DNA of 53,490 nucleotides from Rhodobacteraceae bacterium REDSEA-S34_B6 (GCA_001627925.1 LUQC01000053.1:1-53490), one strand, 5' to 3'. Positions 1 to 9,267 are shown, counted from the first letter of the stretch. A program made the numbers and translations. Notes: generated from the sequence alone by a model not told the origin.

Positions 1-145
1 CCACAAGAAAATAAACAAAAAAACTATACTTTAATTTATCCTTATCCACTGTATAAAAATCTATTATAAAAAAAAAAAAACGATTAGAAAGTTTAAAACA
101 AAACAGAACTTTTAAAACTTCCTTAGATATTAAAGATTTATTAAC
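1..145. other. AT-rich non-coding strip, possible edge of oriC
   Basis: No gene is visible here. The strip is extremely AT-rich, with a run of 13 A at 68-80. TTATCCACT at 42-50 matches the DnaA box TTATCCACA at 8 of 9 positions, and the window begins with CCACA, which could be the end of another box. In Caulobacter the origin lies close to the maf-aroE-coaE-dnaQ cluster, which is the cluster that follows here. One near-match box in AT-rich DNA is weak evidence alone; the strip may simply be the maf promoter region. Confidence 0.35.
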
Positions 146-745
146 ATGACATGTAGGATAGTATTAGCATCAAAATCTCAAATTAGATCATTACTTCTGG
201 AGAAAGCAGGTATTGAATTCAGTACTGTTGATCCAGCGATAGATGAGAAAGAAGTGAAGTTATCTTATATCAGTAACAACTATCCAGCACACGACATAGC
301 AGACGTACTAGCAGATATGAAAGCGAGGAAAATATCAAACAGATTTCCTGATAGCATCGTTATAGGCTGCGATCAAATTTTAGACTTTAACAGTAAAATA
401 CTATCTAAAGCGAAAGATCAGGATGAATTAATTTATCAACTTAAACAACTTCAAGGAAATAAACATAAGCTTCATGCAGCGTGTGTTGTTTACAATGCGC
501 AAAAACCCGAATGGCGTTTCGTTGGATCAGTAAGTATGACGATGCGGAATCTATCAGATCGGTATATATTAAAATATGTTAAAGATAATTGGGATGACAT
601 AAAACATAGTGTCGGTGGCTACCAAATAGAAAATTCTGGAATTTCTCTTTTTTCCAAAATAGATGGAGATTATTTTAGCGTGCTAGGTTTACCAATAATA
701 CAATTAGTAGGCCACCTATTAAATCGAGGAGTAATAGAACAGTGA
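146..745 (+). CDS. maf: Maf-family nucleotide pyrophosphatase
   Basis: Maf proteins hydrolyse non-canonical or modified nucleoside triphosphates (house-cleaning pyrophosphatases) in the cytoplasm; the exact substrate here is not predictable. The N-terminal LASKSQIR at 7-14 corresponds to the family LASxSPRR motif. GCDQ at 74-77 replaces the more usual GAD(T/Q) segment and carries the catalytic Asp. GGYQI near 157 and the C-terminal SVLGLP complete the fold. The length of 199 aa is normal for the family. Its stop overlaps the GTG start of aroE by four bases, so the two are probably translated together. It opens the four-gene run maf-aroE-coaE-dnaQ. Confidence 0.9.
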   Translation: MTCRIVLASKSQIRSLLLEKAGIEFSTVDPAIDEKEVKLSYISNNYPAHDIADVLADMKARKISNRFPDSIVIGCDQILDFNSKILSKAKDQDELIYQLKQLQGNKHKLHAACVVYNAQKPEWRFVGSVSMTMRNLSDRYILKYVKDNWDDIKHSVGGYQIENSGISLFSKIDGDYFSVLGLPIIQLVGHLLNRGVIEQ

Positions 746-1578
746 GCTTATCTACTATACCAGTGGCAGCAGTATTGGGTCATCCTATAAACCATTCTAA
801 ATCACCCAAACTTCATAATTATTGGTTGTCATTATTTGATATAGATGGCCACTACATACCACTTGATATAGATCCAAGAAATTTCGAAAACAGCATTCGA
901 GCTCTCGGTGGTTTAGGCTTCGTAGGAGCAAATGTAACGATACCTTACAAGGAGAAAATATTAAAAATAGCCGATAAAATTTCGGATAGAGCAGCAATAA
1001 TTGGTGCGGCTAATACTCTAACGTTTTTGCCAGATGGTAGAATTTATGCAGATAATACAGATGGTTATGGTTTTCTACAGAATATAAAATCCAAATATAA
1101 AGACTGGTCAGCCAGCGAAGGTATATCAGTAGTGTTTGGGGCAGGCGGAGCGTCGCGAGCAATATTGGGGGCATTACTTGAAGATGGATCAAATGAAGTA
1201 ATACTCGCTAACAGGACAAGATCGAGAGCCGACCAATTAAGGTCTGATTTTGGAGCTAAAATCAAAGTTGTAGATTGGATGAAAGTTCAAAATTACCTCA
1301 GTGATGCATCGACTGTTATAAACGCAACATCACTTGGTATGGACGGTCAAGCAGAGCTTCCAATTCCGTTGAACGGTCTGAAAAAAAACACTCTTGTTAC
1401 AGACATTGTGTATACACCACTAAAGACATCCTTTTTGGAACATGCTGCTAAAAGAGGCTGTCGCACAGTAGATGGCCTGGGAATGTTAATCCATCAAGCA
1501 ATACCTGGGTTTGAACGTTGGTTTGGTGTGAAGCCAGACGTTTCAGAAAATTTGCGCGAATTGTTGATCAGCCAATGA
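742..1578 (+). CDS. aroE: Shikimate dehydrogenase (NADP+)
   Basis: AroE reduces 3-dehydroshikimate to shikimate with NADPH, the fourth step of the shikimate pathway; aroC, the last step, lies at the far end of this window. HPINHSKSPKLHN at 14-26 is the substrate-binding motif. NVTIPYK ends in the catalytic Lys70, and NTDGYGF holds the paired Asp107. GAGGASRA is the nucleotide-binding loop and NATSLGM is conserved in the C-terminal lobe. The 278 aa length is normal. The GTG start overlaps the maf stop (GTGA) and the stop overlaps the coaE start (ATGA), showing tight coupling. Confidence 0.95.
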   Translation: MSLSTIPVAAVLGHPINHSKSPKLHNYWLSLFDIDGHYIPLDIDPRNFENSIRALGGLGFVGANVTIPYKEKILKIADKISDRAAIIGAANTLTFLPDGRIYADNTDGYGFLQNIKSKYKDWSASEGISVVFGAGGASRAILGALLEDGSNEVILANRTRSRADQLRSDFGAKIKVVDWMKVQNYLSDASTVINATSLGMDGQAELPIPLNGLKKNTLVTDIVYTPLKTSFLEHAAKRGCRTVDGLGMLIHQAIPGFERWFGVKPDVSENLRELLISQ

Positions 1579-2150
1579 TAAAGATTGGGTTAACAGGTTC
1601 TATAGGAATGGGAAAAACAACCACAGCAGGTATTTTTGTAAAACATGGTTGTGCGCTCTGGGATGCTGATAAGACCGTTCATAAACTATATTCAAAAGGT
1701 GGTATAGCAGTGAAAGCTGTGTCTAAGTTATTCCCCACTTCAGTAGAAAACGGTTCAATATCAAGGAATAAGCTAAAATTGCTTTTGAAAGAGAAGCCTG
1801 AAAAACTTAAAGAGTTGGAAAAAATTGTACATCCACTTATACAAGCAGATAGACAAGATTTTCAAAATCAAAATATCGCAGACATAGCAGTTTTTGATAT
1901 ACCGCTTTTATTTGAGACTGGCCTGGATAAAGAAATGGATAAAACAGTATGTGTTTTTACTAGTGCGAAAAATCAAATAGAAAGATTAAAAAAGAGAACT
2001 GATAATAGTGATAACTATTACAAAGAATTGATTTCAAAACAAATGCCCAGTGAAGAAAAATGCAAACTTTCTGACTTTACCATTGAGACAACATCTCATG
2101 AGATGGTTGAAGAAAAAGTAATGGAAATACTCAATATGTTGCGAGTATAA
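1575..2150 (+). CDS. coaE: Dephospho-CoA kinase
   Basis: CoaE phosphorylates the 3'-hydroxyl of dephospho-CoA, the final step of coenzyme A synthesis. The P-loop GSIGMGKT occupies residues 8-15, DAD at 30-32 is the conserved acidic motif, and HPLI and DIPLLFETG follow in the usual order. I chose the ATG at 1575, overlapping the aroE stop as ATGA, because the protein then begins two residues before the first beta strand, as in the family. An in-frame upstream ATG at 1518 would add 19 residues inside aroE with no family counterpart. Length 191 aa. Confidence 0.94.
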   Translation: MIKIGLTGSIGMGKTTTAGIFVKHGCALWDADKTVHKLYSKGGIAVKAVSKLFPTSVENGSISRNKLKLLLKEKPEKLKELEKIVHPLIQADRQDFQNQNIADIAVFDIPLLFETGLDKEMDKTVCVFTSAKNQIERLKKRTDNSDNYYKELISKQMPSEEKCKLSDFTIETTSHEMVEEKVMEILNMLRV

Positions 2151-2154
2151 TATA

Positions 2155-2856
2155 ATGAGAGAGATAGTTTTAGATACGGAAACTACTGGCTTGGACCCAG
2201 AAGATGGGCACCGGATAGTAGAAATTGGGGCAGTGGAATTAATGAACCACGTTCCCACAGGAAAAGAATATCATCAATATATTAATCCACTTATGGCTAT
2301 GCCAGATCAGGCGTTTGCAATACATGGGTTAAGCGATGAGTTTCTTTCCAACAAACCTAAATTTTCAGAAATTGTTAATGAATTCTTGGAGTTTATAGGA
2401 TCAGCGAAGTTAGTCATTCATAATGCTATGTTCGATATGAAGTTCATTAATGCAGAATTAATAAAGAGTGAAAAAGAAGAGATACCATTTGAAAGAGCGA
2501 CAGATACACTAGCTATTGCACGAAAAAAATATCCGGGATCACCCGCTTCTTTAGATTCTCTTTGTAGAAGGTTTAAAATTGATAACTCAGCAAGAGTGGT
2601 ACACGGCGCGTTGCTTGATAGTCAAATCTTAGCCGAAGTATATTTAGAATTGGTTGGAGGAAAACAACCCGATTTCACGCTAAATATTACTGATGTTGAA
2701 CATGGAAATAGTAGTAATCCCGAAAAAGCAAAAAGAATACGTGAAAGGGCTGAAAATTTGAAATCAAGGCTAACAAAAGACGAAGAAAATAGGCATAGAA
2801 AATTTATTAAGCAGCTTGGGGACCATTCAATGTGGTCAGAAATTTTAAAGGTGTAG
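2155..2856 (+). CDS. dnaQ: DNA polymerase III epsilon subunit, 3'-5' proofreading exonuclease
   Basis: The epsilon subunit removes misincorporated bases during replication as part of the Pol III core. All three DEDDh exonuclease motifs are present: ExoI D7-T-E9 in LDTETTGLD, ExoII HNAMFD with D94, and ExoIII H150-x4-D155. The segment after residue 175 is the more variable part that contacts the alpha subunit. The 233 aa length is typical. It starts four bases after coaE and ends six bases before the convergent secB stop. Confidence 0.94.
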   Translation: MREIVLDTETTGLDPEDGHRIVEIGAVELMNHVPTGKEYHQYINPLMAMPDQAFAIHGLSDEFLSNKPKFSEIVNEFLEFIGSAKLVIHNAMFDMKFINAELIKSEKEEIPFERATDTLAIARKKYPGSPASLDSLCRRFKIDNSARVVHGALLDSQILAEVYLELVGGKQPDFTLNITDVEHGNSSNPEKAKRIRERAENLKSRLTKDEENRHRKFIKQLGDHSMWSEILKV

Positions 2857-2862
2857 CACCCC

Positions 2863-3351
2863 CTAGTGTTTCACTTTAGATCCATTTTTTTCTTTTGCAT
2901 TTTTTCTCCTGTCTATTTCTTGCCTGTATAATTTTAAGAAATCTATGTTTTCTAAATTTAGTGGTGGAAAACCACCATCACGAGTAACATCACTCACAAT
3001 TCTACGAAGAAATGGAAACAACATTCTGGGGCATTCTATGAGTAAATATGGATGTAATTGATCGTCTGGGACATTTTCGATTTGAAAGATGCCGCCGTAA
3101 TCTAGCTCCAACACAAAAAGAATATTATTTGTATTACTAGATTTACTATCAACGCGAAGTTTTATTATTACGTCAAACTGTTTATCTGTCTTGCGCTTTT
3201 TTGCGTCTATGTTTACATTAACTTGTATTTCTGGGTTCAACTCACCATCGATCCCTTTTTGTGCAAGAATGTTCTCAAAAGAAAGGTCTCTTACATACTG
3301 CGCAAGAATATTCATTTTTGGCGGTGTTATTTCGTCTGTTTTCTTAGCCAT
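2863..3351 (-). CDS. secB: Protein-export chaperone SecB
   Basis: SecB is a tetrameric cytosolic chaperone that holds unfolded preproteins and delivers them to SecA. The whole chain is recognisable: NILAQYVRDLSFEN near the N-terminus, the ILFVLELDYGGIF strand, then the conserved HPYLLIECPRMLFPFLRRIV and a GGFPPLNLENIDF segment. The 162 aa length is normal, with a lysine-rich tail. It lies 48 bases downstream of fxsA on the same strand, so the two are probably cotranscribed, and it converges on dnaQ. Confidence 0.95.
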   Translation of the reverse strand: MAKKTDEITPPKMNILAQYVRDLSFENILAQKGIDGELNPEIQVNVNIDAKKRKTDKQFDVIIKLRVDSKSSNTNNILFVLELDYGGIFQIENVPDDQLHPYLLIECPRMLFPFLRRIVSDVTRDGGFPPLNLENIDFLKLYRQEIDRRKNAKEKNGSKVKH

Positions 3352-3399
3352 TAAATTCTCCTGTCGAGCAATACTATAATCTGATCACTCTATAAGATT

Positions 3400-3867
3400 T
3401 CAATCTTTAGGGTTGGTATTTTTTTTCCAAGGTGATCCGTCATTAGGTGTGACATCTTTATATTCGGCATCATAAATTGTTTTGTTTTGATATGAAGTAC
3501 CTTCATCAAAACGACCCACATGAATGAATTTTTGTTCAAGTTTTCTAAACAGCCAATATCGAAAATTTGGGATAAGTAAAAGGAAACCAATAAAATCTGT
3601 GAAAAAGCCTGGTGTAAGCAATAATGCCCCCGCAAAAAGAACTAATACACCATGTCCAATAGGTTCGGAAGGGTCCTCCAATCTTCCCGCTTTACGTTTG
3701 AATAAATCGAAGAGTTGTGAGGCTTGTTGTTTAACAAACACAGTTCCTGCAATGGCTGTAATTAATATAATAAAAACTGTTGGCATTAGGCCAATTGTAC
3801 CACCTACCTTAATGAACAAGACGATCTCAATTACTGGTACAGTAAAAAATAGAAGAAAAAGCCACAT
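3400..3867 (-). CDS. fxsA: FxsA family membrane protein
   Basis: FxsA-type proteins are small cytoplasmic-membrane proteins; in E. coli, overproduction of FxsA relieves F-plasmid exclusion of phage T7, but the normal role is unclear. Hydrophobic segments cover roughly residues 1-20, 25-45 and 74-105, and the opening PVIEIVLFIKVGG is the family signature. The cytosolic tail is polar. The 155 aa length is ordinary. It is divergent from tim44 across a 105-base spacer and precedes secB. Confidence 0.88.
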   Translation of the reverse strand: MWLFLLFFTVPVIEIVLFIKVGGTIGLMPTVFIILITAIAGTVFVKQQASQLFDLFKRKAGRLEDPSEPIGHGVLVLFAGALLLTPGFFTDFIGFLLLIPNFRYWLFRKLEQKFIHVGRFDEGTSYQNKTIYDAEYKDVTPNDGSPWKKNTNPKD

Positions 3868-3972
3868 CTAATTTATTATCCTTATTTCACTTTAGTGGAC
3901 ATTAACACCTTTAGCACCTACATAAGTAGTTGAAAGTAAAATTACCACTATCGCACTGATCAGGAGCGTGAA

Positions 3973-4629
3973 ATGAGTCCAGCAATTATTGAAATTCTTG
4001 TTTTAGCAGGAATAGCCATTTTTTTGGTTTTAAGATTAAAGAATGTACTGGGTACCCGCGAAGGTTTTGAAAAACCTCCATTACAAGATGCTGCTCCTCC
4101 CAAAAAATCTAGAGATTTTCGCGTAATTGATGGCGGTGAAGATACGGACATTACTGACAATGTTGACAAAAAAAGTCCATCTGCTGAAGCTTTGGCGCGC
4201 ATGAAAAAAGTAGACGCAGATTTTATGGTGAATGATTTTTTGACTGGAGCAAGGTCCGCATATGAAATGATACTAATGGCATTTGAAAACGGTGATTTAA
4301 TAGATGTTGAAAGTTTCCTTGACGAAGATGTGAAAGACGCATTTCAGCAAGTAATCGATATGCGAGCAAAAAAGAAGCTAAAGGTTGAGGCAGAGTTTTA
4401 TGGGATAAGAGAGCTTAGCTTAAAAAATGCAGACTTTGATGATAAAACTAATGTAGCAGAACTTTCCGTTGCATTTACGGGAGAGCTTTCGTCAGTTGTG
4501 AAAAATAAAGATGGTGAGGTTGTGGAGGGTGATGCTAAACAGGTAAAACGTCAGCGAGACACATGGACGTTCTCTCGTGATTTGTCATCATCTGATCCGA
4601 ATTGGCTCCTTGTTGCCACAAGTAGTTAG
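3973..4629 (+). CDS. Tim44-like domain protein (TimA type)
   Basis: The protein has one N-terminal membrane segment (about residues 4-20), a polar linker, and a C-terminal Tim44-like domain from about residue 85. Mitochondrial Tim44 tethers Hsp70 to the inner-membrane import channel; the bacterial relatives are membrane-anchored and probably take part in envelope protein assembly. AGGAG at 3962-3966 sits six bases before the ATG. The divergent fxsA-secB pair on the other side fits an envelope-biogenesis neighbourhood. In many Rhodobacterales I would expect mltA next, but here only 56 bases separate it from smr. Confidence 0.87.
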   Translation: MSPAIIEILVLAGIAIFLVLRLKNVLGTREGFEKPPLQDAAPPKKSRDFRVIDGGEDTDITDNVDKKSPSAEALARMKKVDADFMVNDFLTGARSAYEMILMAFENGDLIDVESFLDEDVKDAFQQVIDMRAKKKLKVEAEFYGIRELSLKNADFDDKTNVAELSVAFTGELSSVVKNKDGEVVEGDAKQVKRQRDTWTFSRDLSSSDPNWLLVATSS

Positions 4630-4685
4630 AATAGTTATTCAACTGTGTAGTGAGGCCCACTTCATAAGTCTCTGAGTGCAAAATC

Positions 4686-5264
4686 ATGAAAATGAGGAAA
4701 CTTAGTCTGGAAGAAACAAAGCTTTGGGAAAAAGTAGCCAAGTCTACTCTACCCCTTAACGATAAAACTCTGACTGAAAGTGACATTAGCTCGGGTCAAA
4801 TTAGTCCAAAAAATAGTAAACCCACCAATGCCCCCCCTAAGAGAGCCCTCAGGCCGCAATTAAATGAAAATATAGCTATCAAAAAAGGGTTCGTTTCAAC
4901 TGGTGCTCAAAAAGTAAAAATGGATATGAAGGCTTTTGCCAAGCTGAAAAAAGGCATGCTCGAGCCAGAGGTGTGGCTGGATCTTCATGGCATGACACTA
5001 GAACAAGCATATCCAGCCTTATTAAATTTTATAGTTTCTTCTCACAATAGACAGAAAAGACTAGTATTGGTGATAACAGGAAAAGGTAAAAACTCTGATC
5101 CTGGTTATGTTATTCCGCAACGCAATGGGGTACTCAGATCGCAGGTTCCTCTTTGGTTAAAGGAACCAAGGTTGTCTAATTTAATACTCCAAGTCGAAAA
5201 GGCCCACCAAAGACACGGTGGCTATGGTGCTTTATATATATACCTACGCCGTAGTAGGTCATAA
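4686..5264 (+). CDS. Smr-domain protein
   Basis: The C-terminal half is an Smr domain, related to the MutS2 C-terminus and found in DNA- or RNA-nicking enzymes. LDLHGM at 98-103 and TGKG at 131-134 are its two hallmark motifs, followed by the GGYGALYIYLRR ending. The first 90 residues are polar and look disordered. Stand-alone Smr proteins of this size are common in alphaproteobacteria, usually in this gene neighbourhood. The biochemical target is unknown. Length 192 aa. Confidence 0.87.
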   Translation: MKMRKLSLEETKLWEKVAKSTLPLNDKTLTESDISSGQISPKNSKPTNAPPKRALRPQLNENIAIKKGFVSTGAQKVKMDMKAFAKLKKGMLEPEVWLDLHGMTLEQAYPALLNFIVSSHNRQKRLVLVITGKGKNSDPGYVIPQRNGVLRSQVPLWLKEPRLSNLILQVEKAHQRHGGYGALYIYLRRSRS

Positions 5265-5374
5265 TAGACAGATTGAAGAACTCTCTAGTTTATAAAATTT
5301 AACTTATGTAAAAGATTTTTCGTTGTATCGATTGATCTTAAAATATATAGCACAGAAAATTATTGGAGAAACAT

Positions 5375-6202
5375 ATGTCAAATTCAGAGCTGGAAAATGC
5401 TATAGAAGCTGCTTGGAATGTTCGCGAAGAAATAACCCCTTCAACAACTGGTGAAACGAGAAAAGCTATTGAAGCAACTTTATCCGCTCTTGATACTGGA
5501 AGTTTACGTGTTGCTGAGAAAAATGACAAAGGTGATTGGATCGTAAACCAATGGGCAAAAAAGGCTGTTTTGCTCGGCTTTAGACTTAAAGATATGGAGG
5601 TACACGAGGGTGGCCCGCAGAACTCAGGTTGGTGGGACAAAGTTGATAATAAGTTTAAAGGATGGAACACTAAAGATTGGAAAGAAGCAGGTTTTAGAGC
5701 TGTACCAAGTTGTGTTGTAAGACGTTCTGCATATATAGCGCCAGGAGTTGTTCTAATGCCTTCATTTGTAAATCTTGGTGCATATGTAGATACAGGAACA
5801 ATGGTAGATACATGGGCTACGGTTGGCAGTTGTGCCCAAATAGGTAAGAACGTACATTTATCTGGAGGTGTTGGTATCGGTGGCGTATTAGAGCCAATGC
5901 AGGCCTCTCCGACAATAATAGAAGATAATTGTTTTATAGGTGCCCGTTCGGAAGTGGTAGAAGGTGTAATCGTTCGAGAGGGTTCAGTTTTGGGGATGGG
6001 AGTTTACATAGGGCAATCGACCAAAATAGTAGATCGAGAAACAGGAGAGGTAATGTATGGAGAAGTTCCTCCTTATTCAGTAGTCGTTTCTGGTTCAATG
6101 CCAAGCAAAAATAACATAAGTTTATACTGTGCAGTGATTGTTAAAAGAGTTGATGAGAGAACCCGTAGCAAAACGGGAATTAATGAACTTCTCCGTGATT
6201 AA
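5375..6202 (+). CDS. dapD: 2,3,4,5-tetrahydropyridine-2,6-dicarboxylate N-succinyltransferase
   Basis: DapD transfers succinyl from succinyl-CoA to tetrahydrodipicolinate, committing it to the succinylase branch of meso-diaminopimelate and lysine synthesis; dapE lies about 3 kb downstream. The N-terminal part ends in [19 protein letters not shown], and residues from about 115 to 235 form left-handed beta-helix hexapeptide repeats, including [22 protein letters not shown] chose the ATG at 5375 because GGAG at 5365-5368 is well spaced for it; a TTG at 5363 in the same frame precedes that site. Length 275 aa, typical. Confidence 0.95.
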   Translation: MSNSELENAIEAAWNVREEITPSTTGETRKAIEATLSALDTGSLRVAEKNDKGDWIVNQWAKKAVLLGFRLKDMEVHEGGPQNSGWWDKVDNKFKGWNTKDWKEAGFRAVPSCVVRRSAYIAPGVVLMPSFVNLGAYVDTGTMVDTWATVGSCAQIGKNVHLSGGVGIGGVLEPMQASPTIIEDNCFIGARSEVVEGVIVREGSVLGMGVYIGQSTKIVDRETGEVMYGEVPPYSVVVSGSMPSKNNISLYCAVIVKRVDERTRSKTGINELLRD

Positions 6203-6238
6203 TAATTTATAGAAGTACACCTTTTGGTATGACGGCTC

Positions 6239-8065
6239 CTAGTCTACCACTCGTACAGCACCCTTAGAAGCAGATGTCGTTAATGCAGCATATGCTTTAA
6301 GGGCAGTGGTCACCTTCCGCTTACGTTTCTTTTTGGGTATCCAGCCGTTTTTATCTTGTTGAATACGACGTTTAGCAAGTGTTTCATCAGAAACATTTAA
6401 ATGAATTTTTCTTTCAGGTATGTTGATTTGAACTTCATCACCAGTTTCTACCAGCCCAATTGTGCCGCCCTCTGCCGCTTCTGGTGAAACATGTCCTATC
6501 GATAAACCAGAGGTGCCGCCGGAAAAACGCCCATCTGTAACAAGTGCGCAAGCAGAGCCAAGACCTTTCGACTTTAAATAGCTGGTGGGATAGAGCATTT
6601 CTTGCATTCCTGGTCCCCCACGAGGTCCTTCATGTCTAATTATTACGACATCTCCTGATTTAACCTTTCCTGTCAGTATGTCATTGACAGCATCATCTTG
6701 GCTTTCAACAACATAAGCTGGACCAGTAAATTTTAATATTTTTTCATCAACACCAGCTGTTTTAACGATACAGCCGTCTTCTGCTAAATTTCCATAAAGC
6801 ACAGCAAGACCACCATCTTGTGAGAAGGCCTTTTCCTTACTGCGAATAACACCTTCCGCTCTATCAAGATCGAGTTTTTCAAAGCGGCGACTTTGTGAAA
6901 ATGCTGTTTGGGTCGGAACGCCTCCTGGTGCGGCTTTATAGAAAGACAAAACTTTCTCATCAGTTGTTTGAGAAATATCCCAAACCTTAAGGGCGTCAGA
7001 TAATGTTTTGCTATGAACCGTCGGCAAGCTTGTATCAATGAGGCCAGCTCGGTCTAGTTCGCCCAAAATTGCCATTATACCGCCCGCTCTGTGTACATCT
7101 TCCATATGAACATCAGATTTTGCTGGAGCAACCTTACATAAAACAGGTACTTTTCTAGATAACCGATCTATATCATCCATTGTAAAACCAACGTTGCCTT
7201 CATATGACGCCGCCAATAGGTGGAGAACAGTATTGGTCGACCCACCCATGGAAATATCCAGCGTCATTGCATTTTCGAATGCCTTAAAAGAAGCAATGGA
7301 CCGTGGTAAAACAGATGTATCACCCTTTTCATAACAACGTTTAGCTATTTCAACTATTATTCTACCGGCGCTCAGAAAAAGATTTTGTCGGTCCGAATGA
7401 GTTGCTAAAACTGATCCATTTCCAGGTAGTGAAAGCCCTAAAGCTTCTGTAAGACAGTTCATTGAGTTTGCAGTGAACATTCCAGAGCAAGATCCGCATG
7501 TTGGGCATGCAGATCGCTCAACTTCTGCAACTTCTTCGTCAGAATATTTTTCGTCTGCAGCGTAAACCATTGCATCAACTAAATCTAATGCCTTTTCTTT
7601 ACCGTCCCAAATTATTTTGCCGGCCTCCATTGGTCCGCCGGAAACAAAAACAGCTGGTATATTGAGACGCATCGCTGCCATCAGCATTCCTGGGGTAATT
7701 TTATCACAATTGGAAATGCAAACCATTGCATCTGCACAATGTGCATTCACCATATATTCAACCGAGTCGGCTATAACTTCTCGCGATGGTAGAGAGTAAA
7801 GCATCCCATCATGACCCATGGCAATTCCATCATCGACAGCAATAGTATTAAATTCCTTAGCGACGCCGCCAGATTTTTCTATTTCACGAGCCACCATTTG
7901 GCCCAGATCTTTGAGGTGAACATGGCCTGGAACAAACTGTGTGAACGAGTTTACGACAGCGATAATTGGTTTACCAAAATCATCATCTTTCATTCCCGTG
8001 GCACGCCATAAGCCTCGTGCCCCAGCCATATTTCTTCCATGAGTGGAGGTTCTAGATCGGTACAT
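6239..8065 (-). CDS. ilvD: Dihydroxy-acid dehydratase
   Basis: IlvD dehydrates 2,3-dihydroxy acids to the 2-keto acids of isoleucine and valine, with an iron-sulfur cluster and Mg. The chain starts with the expected [31 protein letters not shown] is the long-form variant that lacks the first cluster Cys of the [2Fe-2S] type, so this should be the oxygen-sensitive [4Fe-4S] E. coli-like form. C120 in SNCDKITPG and C193 in [13 protein letters not shown] are the conserved cluster ligands. Length 608 aa is normal. It is monocistronic here, convergent with dapD. Confidence 0.96.
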   Translation of the reverse strand: MYRSRTSTHGRNMAGARGLWRATGMKDDDFGKPIIAVVNSFTQFVPGHVHLKDLGQMVAREIEKSGGVAKEFNTIAVDDGIAMGHDGMLYSLPSREVIADSVEYMVNAHCADAMVCISNCDKITPGMLMAAMRLNIPAVFVSGGPMEAGKIIWDGKEKALDLVDAMVYAADEKYSDEEVAEVERSACPTCGSCSGMFTANSMNCLTEALGLSLPGNGSVLATHSDRQNLFLSAGRIIVEIAKRCYEKGDTSVLPRSIASFKAFENAMTLDISMGGSTNTVLHLLAASYEGNVGFTMDDIDRLSRKVPVLCKVAPAKSDVHMEDVHRAGGIMAILGELDRAGLIDTSLPTVHSKTLSDALKVWDISQTTDEKVLSFYKAAPGGVPTQTAFSQSRRFEKLDLDRAEGVIRSKEKAFSQDGGLAVLYGNLAEDGCIVKTAGVDEKILKFTGPAYVVESQDDAVNDILTGKVKSGDVVIIRHEGPRGGPGMQEMLYPTSYLKSKGLGSACALVTDGRFSGGTSGLSIGHVSPEAAEGGTIGLVETGDEVQINIPERKIHLNVSDETLAKRRIQQDKNGWIPKKKRKRKVTTALKAYAALTTSASKGAVRVVD

Positions 8066-8162
8066 GGGCTTTCCTTTTAATTACCTTTTTATGCATTATT
8101 GAATAATTTTAATATTCGCAACTAAATTGAAATTCAAACTATTAAAGAAGCATTAGATAGAT

Positions 8163-8183
8163 TTCCGGATACACGGAATTTTT
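8163..8183 (+). other. Small hairpin followed by five T in the ilvD / 8226 divergent spacer
   Basis: TTCCG and CGGAA flank a six-base loop and are followed directly by TTTTT, giving a short terminator-like shape pointing rightwards. No rightward gene ends here, because ilvD runs leftward from 8065. It could be a leader element of the 8226 gene, a terminator for a short antisense or leader transcript, or chance. The five-pair stem is weak. Confidence 0.25.
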
Positions 8184-8225
8184 ATGTCAGTAAAATTTAG
8201 TATATGATATCTAAATGTAATATCG

Positions 8226-8612
8226 ATGAAATTAACAAACCCCTGGTTTATGAAAAAAATTATTGATAAAAATAGAAAACAGCGCGCGATATTTACTTTA
8301 GAGGTAAGTCTAGGCCGATCAAAAAATGATGGTCTTCCAAGAAACTCTATTGGTGCGACATTAATTTGTTATTCTACTGGAATTGATGAAGAGGAAGCGG
8401 TTCGAGAAGCAGTTGCAACGTTGAAGCGTTCTAATATGTCTCCACTGAATGTAGTTGGCTATGGTTCAATTGAAGAGAGATTGAAAAATGGACATGAAAT
8501 TGATCTGGAGGAAAACAAAATCATGTTGCGCGCCCTAAATGAAAACTCTGTCATAGTAGCTGATGTTATGCCCTTATTTGGAAATGAAACAGAGGAAGAC
8601 ATAGTAAATTGA
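8226..8612 (+). CDS. Conserved-looking protein of unknown function
   Basis: I do not assign this protein to a named family. It has 128 residues, is soluble, has no signal peptide, and looks alpha/beta: a strand-like RAIFTLEVSLGRS, a second strand ATLICYSTG, a helix rich in E and A (DEEEAVREAVATLKRS), then NVVGYGSIEERL and an acidic C-terminus. The TGA stop overlaps the TTG start of the next gene, so the pair is probably translationally coupled, which argues that it is a real gene. The start is uncertain; an in-frame ATG at 8250 is the alternative, and neither has a clear ribosome-binding site. Confidence 0.72.
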   Translation: MKLTNPWFMKKIIDKNRKQRAIFTLEVSLGRSKNDGLPRNSIGATLICYSTGIDEEEAVREAVATLKRSNMSPLNVVGYGSIEERLKNGHEIDLEENKIMLRALNENSVIVADVMPLFGNETEEDIVN

Positions 8613-9259
8613 GACGTATCATATTTTTTGATCTAGATGGGACATTGACGGACGCTGGGCCGGGAATAAAGGCATGCATTAACTATGCTCTTGATAAAAT
8701 GAAACTAGAAAAGCTTGGACCTGAAAGTGACTGGGTAGTGGGACCGTCTCTTTGGGGCACATTTAATAAGCTAGGTGTTCCGGAGGAAGATTTAAATTAC
8801 GCTGTTGATTTGTATCGAGAGCGATACGATGTAAAAGGATATATCGAAAATAGTGTCTATACTGGTATTCCAGAGCAGCTTTCGGAATTAAAATCGATGG
8901 GTTATATGCTTGGTGTTGCAACATCAAAGCCAACTGCTTCGGCTATTTCCATATTAGAGTATTTTCAGCTATCGAGATATTTCTCATATCAGTTTGGTTC
9001 TAATCTGGATGGCTCATTATCTGATAAGTCCAGCTTATTGCAACATGCATTAAGTACTACAGGTTCTCAACCCAGCGATGCTTTAATGATAGGTGACAGA
9101 CGATACGATATTATTGGTGCAAAATCTAACTTGATTAAATCTATAGGAGTGAGCTATGGATATGGATCAATAAATGAGTTGAGAGCAGCAGGAGCCGACT
9201 GCCTGATTAAAGAAACAAGGGAGCTGGCCATAGTGGTAAATAAACTGTTACCAATTTAG
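8609..9259 (+). CDS. HAD-superfamily phosphatase, phosphoglycolate phosphatase-like
   Basis: The protein has all HAD motifs: FFDLDGTLT with nucleophile D8 and D10, ATSKP near 104, K140, and MIGDRRYDIIGA with D163 and D167. The helical cap between motifs I and II is of the Gph/YrfG subclass I type. The substrate could be 2-phosphoglycolate or another small phosphate ester; sequence alone does not decide. The only start giving the full first strand is TTG at 8609, overlapping the previous stop. The next gene, dapE, begins eight bases on. Confidence 0.86.
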   Translation: MRRIIFFDLDGTLTDAGPGIKACINYALDKMKLEKLGPESDWVVGPSLWGTFNKLGVPEEDLNYAVDLYRERYDVKGYIENSVYTGIPEQLSELKSMGYMLGVATSKPTASAISILEYFQLSRYFSYQFGSNLDGSLSDKSSLLQHALSTTGSQPSDALMIGDRRYDIIGAKSNLIKSIGVSYGYGSINELRAAGADCLIKETRELAIVVNKLLPI

Positions 9260-9267
9260 GTGAAATT

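Noticed and set aside
3524-3871. Open frame of 115 codons on the plus strand opposite fxsA
   Set aside because: Entirely antisense to a recognised gene, with a biased composition and no family resemblance.
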